Shown: positions 1 through 8,709 of the stretch, piece by piece | Layout of the letters: each line of letters opens with the position of its first letter | Position numbering within the stretch: position 1 is the stretch's first letter | Assembly (NCBI RefSeq): GCF_035918015.1 | Contig: NZ_CP109132.1 | Span: forward strand, 1-64,000 | Length of the DNA stretch: 64,000 bases | DNA from: Streptomyces sp. NBC_01754 | GTDB lineage: Bacteria > Actinomycetota > Actinomycetes > Streptomycetales > Streptomycetaceae | Direction: 5' to 3' | Translations under genes and position numbers: made by a program | The notes under the pieces: model-generated | What the model was told of the DNA's origin: nothing | The model's input: only the letters and a program-made list of their open reading frames with translations | Databases searched by the model: none

Positions 1-16
1 CCGCGAAGACGACGCG

Positions 17-180
17 CCGTCGCTACGCGACGGATACCTCGCGATGCTCCGCATCGCTGACGCTGCGTCACTCCGTGACGCAGGCCGGCCGCTCCGCGAC
101 CGGGGCTCGGTTCGCTTCGCGATCCGAGCGGACGAGAGCCCGCTCCGCGGTCTCTCGACGGAGTTCGCTCCGCGAACTCC
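17..180. repeat. Telomere-like array of seven palindromes
   Basis: Seven consecutive inverted repeats, each with a 3-nt loop: 17-33 (7 bp, loop TAC), 41-57 (7 bp, TCC), 63-83 (9 bp, TCC), 85-103 (7 pairs plus one mismatch, TCC), 105-129 (10 pairs plus one mismatch, TTC), 133-157 (10 pairs plus one mismatch, TCC), 160-180 (9 bp, TCC). Every loop is closed by C-G. On the lower strand the loops read GTA, GGA, GGA, GGA, GAA, GGA, GGA, i.e. all are C-GNA-G triloops. The lower strand is the one whose 3' end would lie at the left terminus. Densely packed GNA-type hairpins on the 3' strand are the known architecture of Streptomyces telomeres. The archetypal first palindrome is not seen, so the window may start just inside the end or the telomere may be atypical. 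Positions 181-368 show no gene; 179-184 and 185-190 are two further 6-bp palindromes. Confidence 0.75.
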
Positions 181-368
181 TAGGGCTAGCTGCGAAGATG
201 GGGCGGGGGTGGTCGATTGTCTGAGGGTCTCGGGCCTGCTGAGCTCGCAGGCGGTGCAAGTCGTTCTCGTGTCGGGGGCGTTGGAACGGGAGCCCGAACC
301 GCTTCCCCATCAGATCTCCACGGTAGCACTCCCAGTGTGCTTCCTTAGTGGAATCGTTGGCAAAAAAG

Positions 369-2867
369 TTACGGGATCTCTGAGAATCCAGGGCGCTCCT
401 CTTCGGGAAGAATGACGCTGACTCCGTTGAGGATGCTCTGAATCAACTGGCTTCTGCTCTCGGAGAGTTGACCGTTCTTCTGGGCAGTGCGGATCTTGCA
501 GAGCCAGGGGCCGATCATCACTCGCTCTCCGTCGACGTCGATCCCCTCCCGGGCACCAGGAGGACGGCCGTGCCGTTCCACGTAGGCGCGCAGCAGTGTG
601 ACGGTCTGTTCGAAGGAGCGGCGCTTTCTGGTCTTGGGGGTGTTGAGTCTGGCGGGAGTGGTGGGCTTCTTCGCCCTCGTTTTCGTTGTGAGGGTGATGT
701 GCGTAGGAGTGAGGCCCAGGCGGGATAGGAGGTGGCGTTGGCCGTCGTCGAGAGTGCTCCAGGTGGTGAGCTGGCGCTGCAGCCAGGCGCCAGCTTTCAC
801 GCCGTCAATTACCGTGTCGCGGCGCAGAGTCGCTGGATCGTTTCCGGTCTGGAGGTGTCGAGCCAGGAGGTGGTACTTGCGGTGCCAGTCGGGTCCGTGG
901 GGCAGAAGCCAGTCGGCGTCGAGGGCGGTAAGGCGCGCATGGCGGGTTTCGGGGAGTTGGCCTTTGCGGGCGAGGCCGCGTTGGTCGACGAGGAGCTGGC
1001 CGCCGGGATCCTGAGCGGGGATGGCGAGGTGGCCGTGTTCTGTGTGGAAGGCCTCGATGAGGGTCATGTTGCCTTCGAAGGCGGCTTCGTGCTCGTCCCA
1101 GATCATGCCGAGCTCGTCGAGTTCTGTGATCCAGTCGGGGGTGAGAGTGTTTCGGCGGTGGGCGGTGCGCTGGCCGGCGATGAAGGCTCCCAGGCGGTAG
1201 CCGTAGGCGTCGGTGTAGTCGACCGGGGCCTTCAGGTGCCCGTGTTCCGTGTGGTACCGGACAGCGGCGGCCAGGCCGGCGCGGCGGGGTCCCGAGAGCA
1301 CCGCGCCGGTAGAAGGCCAGGCCAGCAGGTCCATTGTGCGGGCGATCATGCTGGGGTCGAGGGTGAAGTCGAAGCGGAACCGGCGGGTGAGCAGGCGGTG
1401 GGTGATCTCGTCCAGGCGGTGCGCGGTGGTCTTGCGGGGGGCGCGGGCGGCGATGGTCTGGTCGTGATGACGTAGCGCGGCGGTGATCAGCCAGAGGGCT
1501 TCGAAGGGGGTGTCGAGGAGGTCGGTGGGGTCGGAGTCGGGTGGGATGTAGGCGGGGATGATCAGGCTCGCCATCTTCACGTCGGTGGTGGGGGGTTTAC
1601 GCAAGGCGCGGCCCAGGGCCTGGACGATGCGGCGCACGCTCTCGGTGCGGGAGGCGAAGACGATGGCGTCGACGGCCGGCAGGTCGATGCCCTCGGAGAG
1701 GACCTGGGCGTTGGTGATCACAGCGCGGTCGGCGTTCGCGAAGCGGTCGAGGAGTTGCGCGCGCTGGTGGGGGGTGTGGTTGCCGTTGATCGAGGAAACG
1801 GAGAGCTTCGCGGTCCAGGAGGGGCGTTGGTCGAGTGGGAGGGTGCGCAGGGTGTGGCCGAATTGGCGGGCGAAGTCTTCGGCGTCGGCAACCTGTTGGA
1901 AGTAGACGATCACGTGCTTGAGGTCGTGCTCGGTCATCGCTTTGAGGACGGCCAGGTGCAGGGCGGTCGTCCGGCGCGCGGTCGGGGTGAAGCCGGTATG
2001 CGCGCGGTCGGGGTCGGTCAGGACGGTGCGCAGGTCGGTGTCGGTAATGGTGGGGACCAGGAGCTGGTAGTCGGCCAGGACCCCGTCCTCAATCGCCTCG
2101 GCGTGGGAGTAGGTGTGCAGGCGCGGGCCGAACACCTTCAGATCGTCCATCGAGGCGATCAGGGACGGAGACTCCCATGCCGGTACGGTCGACGCGGTCC
2201 GCTTCGGGCGCGGGCGGGCATCCGGGGCCTCGGCCAGGCGCGGCGCCTCCCACTCGTACGGCGTCGCGGTCAGATACAGGCGGCGCTCCGTGCGGATCCG
2301 GCAGGAATCGTGGACCATCGTCCACTCCTTGTCCCAGGACCCGGCGGTGCGGTGTGCCTCGTCGATGACCGTGAGATCGAAGGCCGGAGCGGGGAAGAGG
2401 GAGTGCTGGATTTCCTCGATCCGCACCAGGGAATCGAGGGTCACGAACACGGTCGCTCTCTCGTTCTTCTTGGCTCGTTGGGCCAGCCAGTACGCCAGGT
2501 ACTCCCCCGACCCTGTACTGCTCGCTCCTGTCTCGGCGAGCACGGGGTGCTTGTCCGCGTTCAGTGAGGAGACCGCCATCAGTGCTTCGGTGCGCCCGTC
2601 CGCGCGGGCCGCGGCCGCCCACTGCCCGATCAGATCCCGGCTGGGTACCACCACCAGCAGAAACCGGATGTCCAGTGCCTCGGCCGTCCGTAGCGCGATC
2701 AACGTCTTGCCCGTACCGCACGCGGACACCATGTGCCCACGCGAACCCGGCCTCTTGAGCCCGCGGACCCCGCTGTCCACCGCCTGCTGCTGATCGGGGC
2801 GCAGCGTACGGCGAGGAGCGTGGGTGGTCTGGGGCGTCACCGCAGCGGGCTCGGGGCTGGTGGACAT
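369..2867 (-). CDS. Telomere-proximal superfamily 2 helicase with helicase-associated domains (TtrA-like)
   Basis: An 832-aa ATP-dependent helicase. Visible SF2 motifs are Walker A ACGTGKT (residues 49-55), DEAH box VIDEAH (167-172), motif III TATP (about 200), and motif VI QALGRALR (near 400). The C-terminal third holds repeated helicase-associated (HA) units with the EHGHL... pattern, and a last unit containing WLCKIRTAQKNGQLS. I chose the ATG at 2867 because it has a GAGG nine bases upstream and begins just before the conserved region; an open frame continues upstream to 3083 but overlaps the preceding gene. Helicases of this architecture (TtrA) are characteristic of the extreme ends of Streptomyces linear replicons and have been linked to conjugal transfer. 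Its place directly inside the palindrome array fits. The family assignment is firm; the TtrA role is inferred from position. Confidence 0.85.
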   Translation of the reverse strand: MSTSPEPAAVTPQTTHAPRRTLRPDQQQAVDSGVRGLKRPGSRGHMVSACGTGKTLIALRTAEALDIRFLLVVVPSRDLIGQWAAAARADGRTEALMAVSSLNADKHPVLAETGASSTGSGEYLAYWLAQRAKKNERATVFVTLDSLVRIEEIQHSLFPAPAFDLTVIDEAHRTAGSWDKEWTMVHDSCRIRTERRLYLTATPYEWEAPRLAEAPDARPRPKRTASTVPAWESPSLIASMDDLKVFGPRLHTYSHAEAIEDGVLADYQLLVPTITDTDLRTVLTDPDRAHTGFTPTARRTTALHLAVLKAMTEHDLKHVIVYFQQVADAEDFARQFGHTLRTLPLDQRPSWTAKLSVSSINGNHTPHQRAQLLDRFANADRAVITNAQVLSEGIDLPAVDAIVFASRTESVRRIVQALGRALRKPPTTDVKMASLIIPAYIPPDSDPTDLLDTPFEALWLITAALRHHDQTIAARAPRKTTAHRLDEITHRLLTRRFRFDFTLDPSMIARTMDLLAWPSTGAVLSGPRRAGLAAAVRYHTEHGHLKAPVDYTDAYGYRLGAFIAGQRTAHRRNTLTPDWITELDELGMIWDEHEAAFEGNMTLIEAFHTEHGHLAIPAQDPGGQLLVDQRGLARKGQLPETRHARLTALDADWLLPHGPDWHRKYHLLARHLQTGNDPATLRRDTVIDGVKAGAWLQRQLTTWSTLDDGQRHLLSRLGLTPTHITLTTKTRAKKPTTPARLNTPKTRKRRSFEQTVTLLRAYVERHGRPPGAREGIDVDGERVMIGPWLCKIRTAQKNGQLSESRSQLIQSILNGVSVILPEEERPGFSEIP

Positions 2868-2937
2868 CGCGTGCAACCTCAACTCGCGCAGAAGGGGGCG
2901 TTCGGCGGCCATCTTCCCGCAGGTGCGGGAGGGGAGG

Positions 2938-3465
2938 TCACTGGTAGAGGAAGTCGGTCCACCACACCTGGAATCCGTCGACCAGGACGACGGCGTTGTC
3001 TGCCACCTGACGGCGCTGGTCGGTTCCGTACGTGGCGTACACGGCGTTGAAGGCCGACCCGGGGTTGTGGTACTCCGCGGCAAGTCGGCAGAAGAAGGGC
3101 GAGGGGTGAAAGACGGTGTCTGCTGCCACTTCTTCGTCCACGAGCTCCGCGGGAAGCTCGCAGTACATCTCGGAGGCGATATGGCAGGCCCAGTCCACCA
3201 GCTTGCGAGTCGCCTCTACATCGGCTGCAACGCGGTCGAGCAGCAGAGGGCGGCAGTTGGGGTCAGGGCATTCGTCCACCGTCGCGTAGAACAACTGGTC
3301 CAGCACGGCAGTGTCGTCCTGGGCCTGGGCGTACGGCAGGTACGACTCGGACGGTGGCACGAACGTGCGTTGCCGACTGCGGACCGTGGCTGCGGTGTGT
3401 ACATGGTCAGCGCCAATCACGCTTCTTTCCACGGCTCCTCCGGCAGGCTCATTCCTCGACATCAC
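2938..3465 (-). CDS. Hypothetical protein, 175 aa
   Basis: An acidic, soluble-looking 175-aa protein with no signal peptide or membrane segment that I can see. It contains a cysteine pair (ECPDPNC) and an aromatic C-terminus (VWWTDFLYQ). It lies about 70 bp upstream of the helicase in the same direction, so the two are probably co-transcribed. I do not recognise the family. The composition (many charged residues, helix-prone, proline-poor after residue 50) supports a real gene rather than a shadow frame. The two consecutive Met codons at the start leave the exact start open by one residue. Confidence 0.55.
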   Translation of the reverse strand: MMSRNEPAGGAVERSVIGADHVHTAATVRSRQRTFVPPSESYLPYAQAQDDTAVLDQLFYATVDECPDPNCRPLLLDRVAADVEATRKLVDWACHIASEMYCELPAELVDEEVAADTVFHPSPFFCRLAAEYHNPGSAFNAVYATYGTDQRRQVADNAVVLVDGFQVWWTDFLYQ

Positions 3466-3623
3466 ACTTCATCGTCGCGCGCCCTGCGCGCACGGGGGCC
3501 ACAGAGCGGCGAACACACCGCACGGCGGTAGATCTTCAGGTAAGGAGACGCGCTTCAAGGCGGGGTAGCGGTGGTGCGCGAGGGAGGATTGCTCGCTCGG
3601 CCCACTTGGTGCCCTTGTGGATG

Positions 3624-4214
3624 TCAAGTGTCCTTCGGTGCTGATGCTTTCCTGCGTGTCGCAGCAGCTCGGGCCTGGGCACGCGCCGCGTAGTGGTGTT
3701 CGAGGGCTTCTCGGGTGCGTTTAGGGATGACCAGTTTCTGCTTGGCGGCGGGGGCGACGAAGGTGCTGGCGCCGGTGCCGTAGCGGCCGTTGAGGGTGTC
3801 GCTGTCGGTCTTGTAGAGCAGGACGTCGACGATGCCGAGGGCGCGGAGGTTGGTCAGTGCTCGTTGGACGTCGTCGATGTCGCGCCAGTCTCTGGTGTAG
3901 ATGCAGATGGGGCGGCGGGTGTCGTCGCTCTTGGGCCGGGTGTTGATGAGCGTGCCTGCCTTGCTGCGGTAGCCGAGGAGGCCGTCTTGGGTGGCGGCGC
4001 GGATCGTGGTCCAGGAGGCATCGAGAAGGCTGATCGGTGTGAACCAGATCCACTTGCCGCTGAAGGAGTGGTCGTCTTCGGTCAGAGGGGCGTCCGGGGC
4101 GGCGGCCCACAGCCAGGGGTCGGTGGTCTCGCGTGACGGGGTGGTGCTGGTGGGGGGCTCGGGTTGGGCCGATGGGGCGGTCTTGGCGTTCATGACCGGC
4201 ACCGTATGCGACAT
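3624..4214 (-). CDS. DUF1917 / phosphothreonine-lyase-like domain protein
   Basis: A 196-aa protein whose core (about residues 50-160) carries GKWIWFTP, LLGYRSKAGT, PICIYTRDW and LLYKTDSDT blocks, as I recall for the DUF1917/Bles03-like family often annotated as putative phosphothreonine lyase domain. That name comes from structural similarity; no reaction is established for bacterial members. The N-terminal 45 residues are low-complexity and rich in Pro/Thr. The start at 4214 has no clear ribosome-binding site; an alternative Met eight codons in (4193) is possible. The gene is divergent from the pPIWI_RE operon, with only 29 bp of AT-rich DNA between the start codons, so the two sides probably share a promoter region. 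Whether it takes part in the defence operon is unknown. Confidence 0.6.
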   Translation of the reverse strand: MSHTVPVMNAKTAPSAQPEPPTSTTPSRETTDPWLWAAAPDAPLTEDDHSFSGKWIWFTPISLLDASWTTIRAATQDGLLGYRSKAGTLINTRPKSDDTRRPICIYTRDWRDIDDVQRALTNLRALGIVDVLLYKTDSDTLNGRYGTGASTFVAPAAKQKLVIPKRTREALEHHYAARAQARAAATRRKASAPKDT

Positions 4215-4243
4215 TCGTTAGGTTTTTTGTTTATTCAGCCACT

Positions 4244-5419
4244 ATGGGTCTTGTGGAACGGAACACTCCTCGATGGCGCCGCGACCTGGCGCTGACCGCG
4301 TGCTGCGCGGCCGCTGTGGCGGAAGCGGACCGTACCGGCGATCCGGGCCAGCGTGCTGCCCGGCTCATCGACTGCCTCGGGGTTCTGCGCTCGACACACG
4401 GTGCCGGCGCGGCCGCCGCCTTGGACATGGGCGTGCTGCGGCGGGGCCTGCGCCACGGGCTCGCGCCCCTTCTGCCCGCGGGTAGCGAGGGCGGGGACCC
4501 GCTCGGCGAGATGAGGCTGCTGAACGAGGACGGCCTGCTGTGCGATGCCGTGGAGGACCTGGGGCGTGAACATCTCGTGCCGCAGCAGGCGTTGATGGAG
4601 TACTGGCCCTGGGCGCGCTTGCGCGCCGAGCAGGAGGAGCAGCAGCTGTACGCGGAGATCCGGCGTCTTCCGCCGGACGATTACGCGAGGGTGCGCGAGC
4701 TGCTGGCGAGTGATCCAGTGGCGGAGCATGGTGTGCTGTGGGAGAAGTGGGGCGGATTGTGGGGGCGCTTCGGGTTCTTCGAGCCGGTCTCGTCCTGGCC
4801 GTGGTGCAACGCGGCGGGCTGGTGTTTCCCGTGCCCCACCTGTGCCTGGCCGATGCGGGCCCAGTCCGCTGGCGACGGTGTCTTCGTCGTCTCGTGCGAC
4901 GCCCATCTTCTGGAGGGGGCGCAGTACACCTACCGGCCGGTGCGGGGAGGCGGCCCTCCGGTCCTGGAGGGCGGGGGCGGCTTGGCCGGTCAGGTGGAAG
5001 GCTTCCCGGCGGCCGGTGACTATCTGGCGGTCTCCCGGACGGTGTGGCGGTATCTGACCCTGCCGGGGCGCATGGAGTTCGCGATCCGGGGCGCGCTGAG
5101 AGGCATCGCCGGTCTCGACGTTCTCATGTATCCGGACGGTGACCGCTACGACCTACGCATCACAGCCGCCGACCCGCTGGTGGCCAAGCAGTGGCGGGTG
5201 GATGCGAAGGCGTGGCGGTCCTTCGGTGCCCTGGCCGATGCGTTGCTCGAGCGTCCCGTGCTGGGCGGAGCAGTGCCGCTGACCATCGTGGTGCCCCACC
5301 GGCAACGGTCCGATCTCCCGCTGCTGCGGGCGCGTCTTGCCGGGCGCACGGACTTTGAGGTGATGACCGACAAGGACCTCGTTACCGAAGTCCTTCGCTG
5401 GTGCCGAGGTGCATTGTGA
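4244..5419 (+). CDS. pPIWI_RE-associated restriction-endonuclease-fold protein
   Basis: The first gene of the three-gene operon (391 aa). The C-terminal domain has a PD-(D/E)XK-like arrangement: an acidic residue in DRYDLRI (about 303), then DAKAW (about 319-323) at the end of the next predicted strand. The centre holds a cysteine-rich knuckle, WCFPCPTC (about 193-200) with further Cys near 187 and 218, probably binding zinc. In the published comparative-genomic description of the pPIWI_RE module, an REase-fold protein of this kind is encoded with a DinG-type helicase and a PIWI-like protein; this gene matches in order and size. The ATG at 4244 is the first in frame after the divergent promoter gap. 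The stop (TGA, 5417-5419) overlaps the GTG of the next gene. It is predicted to be the cleaving subunit; no activity has been shown here. Confidence 0.75.
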   Translation: MGLVERNTPRWRRDLALTACCAAAVAEADRTGDPGQRAARLIDCLGVLRSTHGAGAAAALDMGVLRRGLRHGLAPLLPAGSEGGDPLGEMRLLNEDGLLCDAVEDLGREHLVPQQALMEYWPWARLRAEQEEQQLYAEIRRLPPDDYARVRELLASDPVAEHGVLWEKWGGLWGRFGFFEPVSSWPWCNAAGWCFPCPTCAWPMRAQSAGDGVFVVSCDAHLLEGAQYTYRPVRGGGPPVLEGGGGLAGQVEGFPAAGDYLAVSRTVWRYLTLPGRMEFAIRGALRGIAGLDVLMYPDGDRYDLRITAADPLVAKQWRVDAKAWRSFGALADALLERPVLGGAVPLTIVVPHRQRSDLPLLRARLAGRTDFEVMTDKDLVTEVLRWCRGAL

Positions 5420-8400
5420 AGACCAGTGAGGTTCGTGAGGCGTTGCAGCGCTGTGCCGTCGCTGCCTATCTCACCTTGTCTCAGCAGTACTTCGCCTTCG
5501 AGACCGTCGATGGCCGAAGCGGTGTGCCGTTGGACTTCGCGGCGATGTTCGCAGGTCGGCGCACCGACCTGTGGGGTGCGTGGCTGTCGCTGCCGCGTGC
5601 CGAGTACGAGTTGGTGGGCCGGTTGTGGCGGGCACTCAGGCAGGAGGGGGATCTGGCGCAGCCGGAGACGTTCCGTGAGGCGGTGCTGGAGTACGCGGTG
5701 GCGCCCACGGCGCTGTTTAGGATTCCGGAGGAGTCGAGCGCGGACGAGACCCACTGGCTGGTGGCCTGCCATGCTCAAGAGCCCCTCGTCCTGGCCGAGA
5801 ATCTGGTTCAGGAGGCCGAGGGCTACCGGGGCATGCTGGAGACAACGCTGCCGACGGCCGGCGAGGGCCTGTGGGCGTTCGGTCACGATGGGCTGTACAC
5901 GGTAGAGATTCCTGCCAGCGAGAAGAACGCCTTTGTGGCACCGGTCCGGCTGCGCACCGAGCCGTTCCTTGACGAGGCGAGGCTGCCGCGCGAGGCCGTG
6001 ATGGGCCGCGTGGTGGGCCAGGCGAGAGCCCAGCCGGAGAAGTTCGGGTGGAAGCCCGGCCTGCTGCAGGGGTTCTTCGACCGGCTCACCGACGCCTACG
6101 GCCGTACGGCGGCGGAGCTGCGACTGCCTGCCGGAGCGATGACGCTGTTGAATGCGCCCACAGGGGTGGGCAAGAGCGTGCTGATGCGGGATGCGGCACA
6201 CCTTCTTGCGGCGGGCGGCCAGGGGCCGGTCCTCGTGGTGGTGGGCCGCATCCGTGAAGGGCTGGGGACCGCCGAGCAGTTGGCCGCGGATAGCGCACTG
6301 GTCGAGGAGACAGCCGCCGCTGTGAAGGATGCGGCCGAGCGGGCCAAAAAGCCTCTGCGGGTGGTGGCCTGGGTGGCGTCCTCACGCTACGACGACCAGG
6401 CGGAGCTCGCGTTCTCCCAGGGCCGCGAGGACCGGTTCGAGCAGTTCGCCGGCGGCTGCGAGATGACCGGTTGGCAGGTCGACGGCCCGAGACTGGACCG
6501 CACCAGGCTCCCCTGCGCCCAACTGGAGTGGCTCGACGGGCCCGCCGAGCCGGAGTCTGCCGGCAGGCACCTGTGCCCGCGCATGGGGATCTGCCGGCGC
6601 TTCGAGCACGTCCGGCAGGCCGCCGAGGCCGACATCATCGTGACCAACCACCACAACCTGATCCGGGGGCGCTGCAAGGTACCCGTCGAGGTGGACGGCG
6701 AGCGGGTCGTCAACGACATGAGTGTGCTGGAGTTCGTGCTGCGCCGCTGCCGCGTCGTGATCATCGACGAGGTTGACGCGTTCCAGTCCATCTGGTGCAC
6801 GCAGGGCGCGCAGGAGTTCACCCTCATCAGCCGTGGCCGCGGCAACGGAGGGCGGCTGGAAGAAGTCGACCGGCACCGCAACGGCCTGACCGCGCTGAAG
6901 AACCTGCTGGTGACCAACCCGCTGATGGAGGCGCGCCGGCTCAGCGAGACCTTCCTGGACAACGTGCTGACCGGGCATCTGTATCTGGAGTCCGAGCAGG
7001 AGCGCCAGAATCGTCCCGGATCCGGCTGGTACATGGTGGGCAAGAAGGACGCCGAGCTGTGTCGCATGCTGACGGGCGCCTCGCCGGATGCTGAGGTCAG
7101 TGAAGGAGTCCACCAGGCCTACCTGGCGCTCTTCCCTGGCGAGCAGACTGACGCCGGGGTGCCGGAGGGCTGGCAGCCGCTTGCCGAGCAGATCCGCCAG
7201 GCTCTGGCCGGCAAGGTCCAGGGCACCCGCCGCAGCAGAAAGCTCGCGGTCTTCAAGGACTCCATCTCGCGCATCCTGGGCGGCGCGCCCTTCCATGTGC
7301 CCGCCTCCCGGCGCGCCGCGCTGGTCAATGATCTGCTGGTGCGGGCCTGGCTCGGTGCGCTCCACAACGAGCTGCACACCTTGAAGTGGTCGCTCCTGCC
7401 GCTGCTGGGGGAAGTGAACGCGGCCACTGACCTGGTGTCCACGATGGGGCTGATTCCCCGCGACGAGCCGATTCCTTACGGGCCGCTGGGGCAGAACCTG
7501 TACGGGTTCAAGCTCGACAAGAACGCCGGCGGCACCGGCCGGCTGTCGCTGCAGTCGCTGGGCGGCGACCCGCACACCTCCACCGTCCGCCTGGGCGACA
7601 CCGTCGCCCAGGCGACCGCGGGGGTGCGGCGCAGCGTGCTCGGGCTGTCCGCCACCGCGTTCTTCCCCAAGGCCGCCCTGCAGCACGTGCACACCCTGCC
7701 CGCCTACGTGATGACCGACGCCGCTGTCGGTGCGGTCACCGCCCATGCCGGGAGTGTGTCGGCGACCGACATCGGCTGGCAGCCGATCTCGGTCGGCGGT
7801 GTGGAGGAGAAGCGCAAACCCTCCGAGCTGCGCAAACTCGCCGAGCGGCTGTGGCACACCCAGATGTCGTCGCATCTGGAGAAGGTCGCCCGCAACGACC
7901 CGCTGCGGGAGCTGGCGCTGCTGGCCGGGAACTCCTATTTCCACGCGGAGGTGATGGCCGCCGGGATCGCGGCCGCGTGCGGCCGCCCGGAATGGGTCGC
8001 GGTCCTCGTCAGCAACAACTCGTCCTCCTCCAGAGCGGCCGTGGCCCTGCCCGAGGGTGTGGTGCGGGTGACCATCGACGAACTCGAAGACCTGCCCGCC
8101 ACCCACCCACGGGTGAAGGTGATCTGCGCACCGCTGTCGGTGGTCTCCCGCGGCCTGAACATCCTCATCCCGCACACCGACCGCTCGGCGCTCGCCTCGG
8201 TGTGGGTGGGGGTGCGCCCCATCACGCACCTGCACGAGCCGTCCGTGATGTATGCGAGCATCAACTCCTGTGGCATCGCCGCCGGCGCCGTCAGCGCCGA
8301 CCCTGCGGGCATGCTCGCTTCCCAGCGCAGTGCGGCCATCCGCCAACGGGAGTTGCTGCTGCGCACCGATCCGCGGTTCTCCCGCATGCCGAAGTTCCTC

Positions 8401-8709
8401 AAGACCGAGGTCCTGGCGGGGATCCTCGTCGAGCTCATTCAGCTGGCCGGGCGTGCCCGGCGCGGCGGCACTCCCGTCGAGCTTTATCTGGTCGACCACG
8501 CCTTCTTCAACCAGCAGTTGGGCTGCGACTTCCCTCGTCTCCTGCGCTCCTACTACGACCAGCTCGACGCCGACGAGCAGGACATCTTGTGCCGCGTTTA
8601 CGGCTCCACCCTCACCGCCTGGCTAGACCTCGCCCACAGCGAGAGCCTGCTGCCCCATCCCGTCACGTTGATTCCCGCCCCGGCCCTGGACGATGAAGGA
8701 ATTGAGTAA
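5416..8709 (+). CDS. DinG-type helicase of the pPIWI_RE system
   Basis: A 1097-aa SF2 (XPD/DinG-like) helicase. Walker A APTGVGKS lies near residues 246-253 and the DExD box IIDEVD near 450. Between them are four cysteines (about 348, 367, 387, 392; the last two in LCPRMGIC), placed like the iron-sulphur cluster of DinG/XPD, followed by TNHHNL. The roughly 240 residues before Walker A form the extra N-terminal region typical of the pPIWI_RE helicase partner. I chose GTG at 5416 because it overlaps the previous stop (GTGA) and has GAGG upstream; an in-frame GTG at 5401 also exists. The stop TAA shares a base with the next ATG (TAATG), so all three proteins are translationally coupled. Expected role: 5'-3' unwinding of DNA or RNA-DNA hybrids for the nuclease. 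Confidence 0.8.
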   Translation: MKTSEVREALQRCAVAAYLTLSQQYFAFETVDGRSGVPLDFAAMFAGRRTDLWGAWLSLPRAEYELVGRLWRALRQEGDLAQPETFREAVLEYAVAPTALFRIPEESSADETHWLVACHAQEPLVLAENLVQEAEGYRGMLETTLPTAGEGLWAFGHDGLYTVEIPASEKNAFVAPVRLRTEPFLDEARLPREAVMGRVVGQARAQPEKFGWKPGLLQGFFDRLTDAYGRTAAELRLPAGAMTLLNAPTGVGKSVLMRDAAHLLAAGGQGPVLVVVGRIREGLGTAEQLAADSALVEETAAAVKDAAERAKKPLRVVAWVASSRYDDQAELAFSQGREDRFEQFAGGCEMTGWQVDGPRLDRTRLPCAQLEWLDGPAEPESAGRHLCPRMGICRRFEHVRQAAEADIIVTNHHNLIRGRCKVPVEVDGERVVNDMSVLEFVLRRCRVVIIDEVDAFQSIWCTQGAQEFTLISRGRGNGGRLEEVDRHRNGLTALKNLLVTNPLMEARRLSETFLDNVLTGHLYLESEQERQNRPGSGWYMVGKKDAELCRMLTGASPDAEVSEGVHQAYLALFPGEQTDAGVPEGWQPLAEQIRQALAGKVQGTRRSRKLAVFKDSISRILGGAPFHVPASRRAALVNDLLVRAWLGALHNELHTLKWSLLPLLGEVNAATDLVSTMGLIPRDEPIPYGPLGQNLYGFKLDKNAGGTGRLSLQSLGGDPHTSTVRLGDTVAQATAGVRRSVLGLSATAFFPKAALQHVHTLPAYVMTDAAVGAVTAHAGSVSATDIGWQPISVGGVEEKRKPSELRKLAERLWHTQMSSHLEKVARNDPLRELALLAGNSYFHAEVMAAGIAAACGRPEWVAVLVSNNSSSSRAAVALPEGVVRVTIDELEDLPATHPRVKVICAPLSVVSRGLNILIPHTDRSALASVWVGVRPITHLHEPSVMYASINSCGIAAGAVSADPAGMLASQRSAAIRQRELLLRTDPRFSRMPKFLKTEVLAGILVELIQLAGRARRGGTPVELYLVDHAFFNQQLGCDFPRLLRSYYDQLDADEQDILCRVYGSTLTAWLDLAHSESLLPHPVTLIPAPALDDEGIE

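Noticed and set aside
44..415. Open frame through the left-end palindromes
   Set aside because: Its codons are made by the inverted repeats themselves, and it runs into the helicase 3' end.
2868..3083. N-terminal extension of the helicase to 3083
   Set aside because: Ser/Thr/Pro-rich residues overlap the end of the upstream gene; the ATG at 2867 has a better ribosome site and begins the conserved region.
6382..8499. 705-codon antisense frame across the DinG-like helicase
   Set aside because: Low-complexity His/Gly/Val composition and full overlap with a well-supported helicase.
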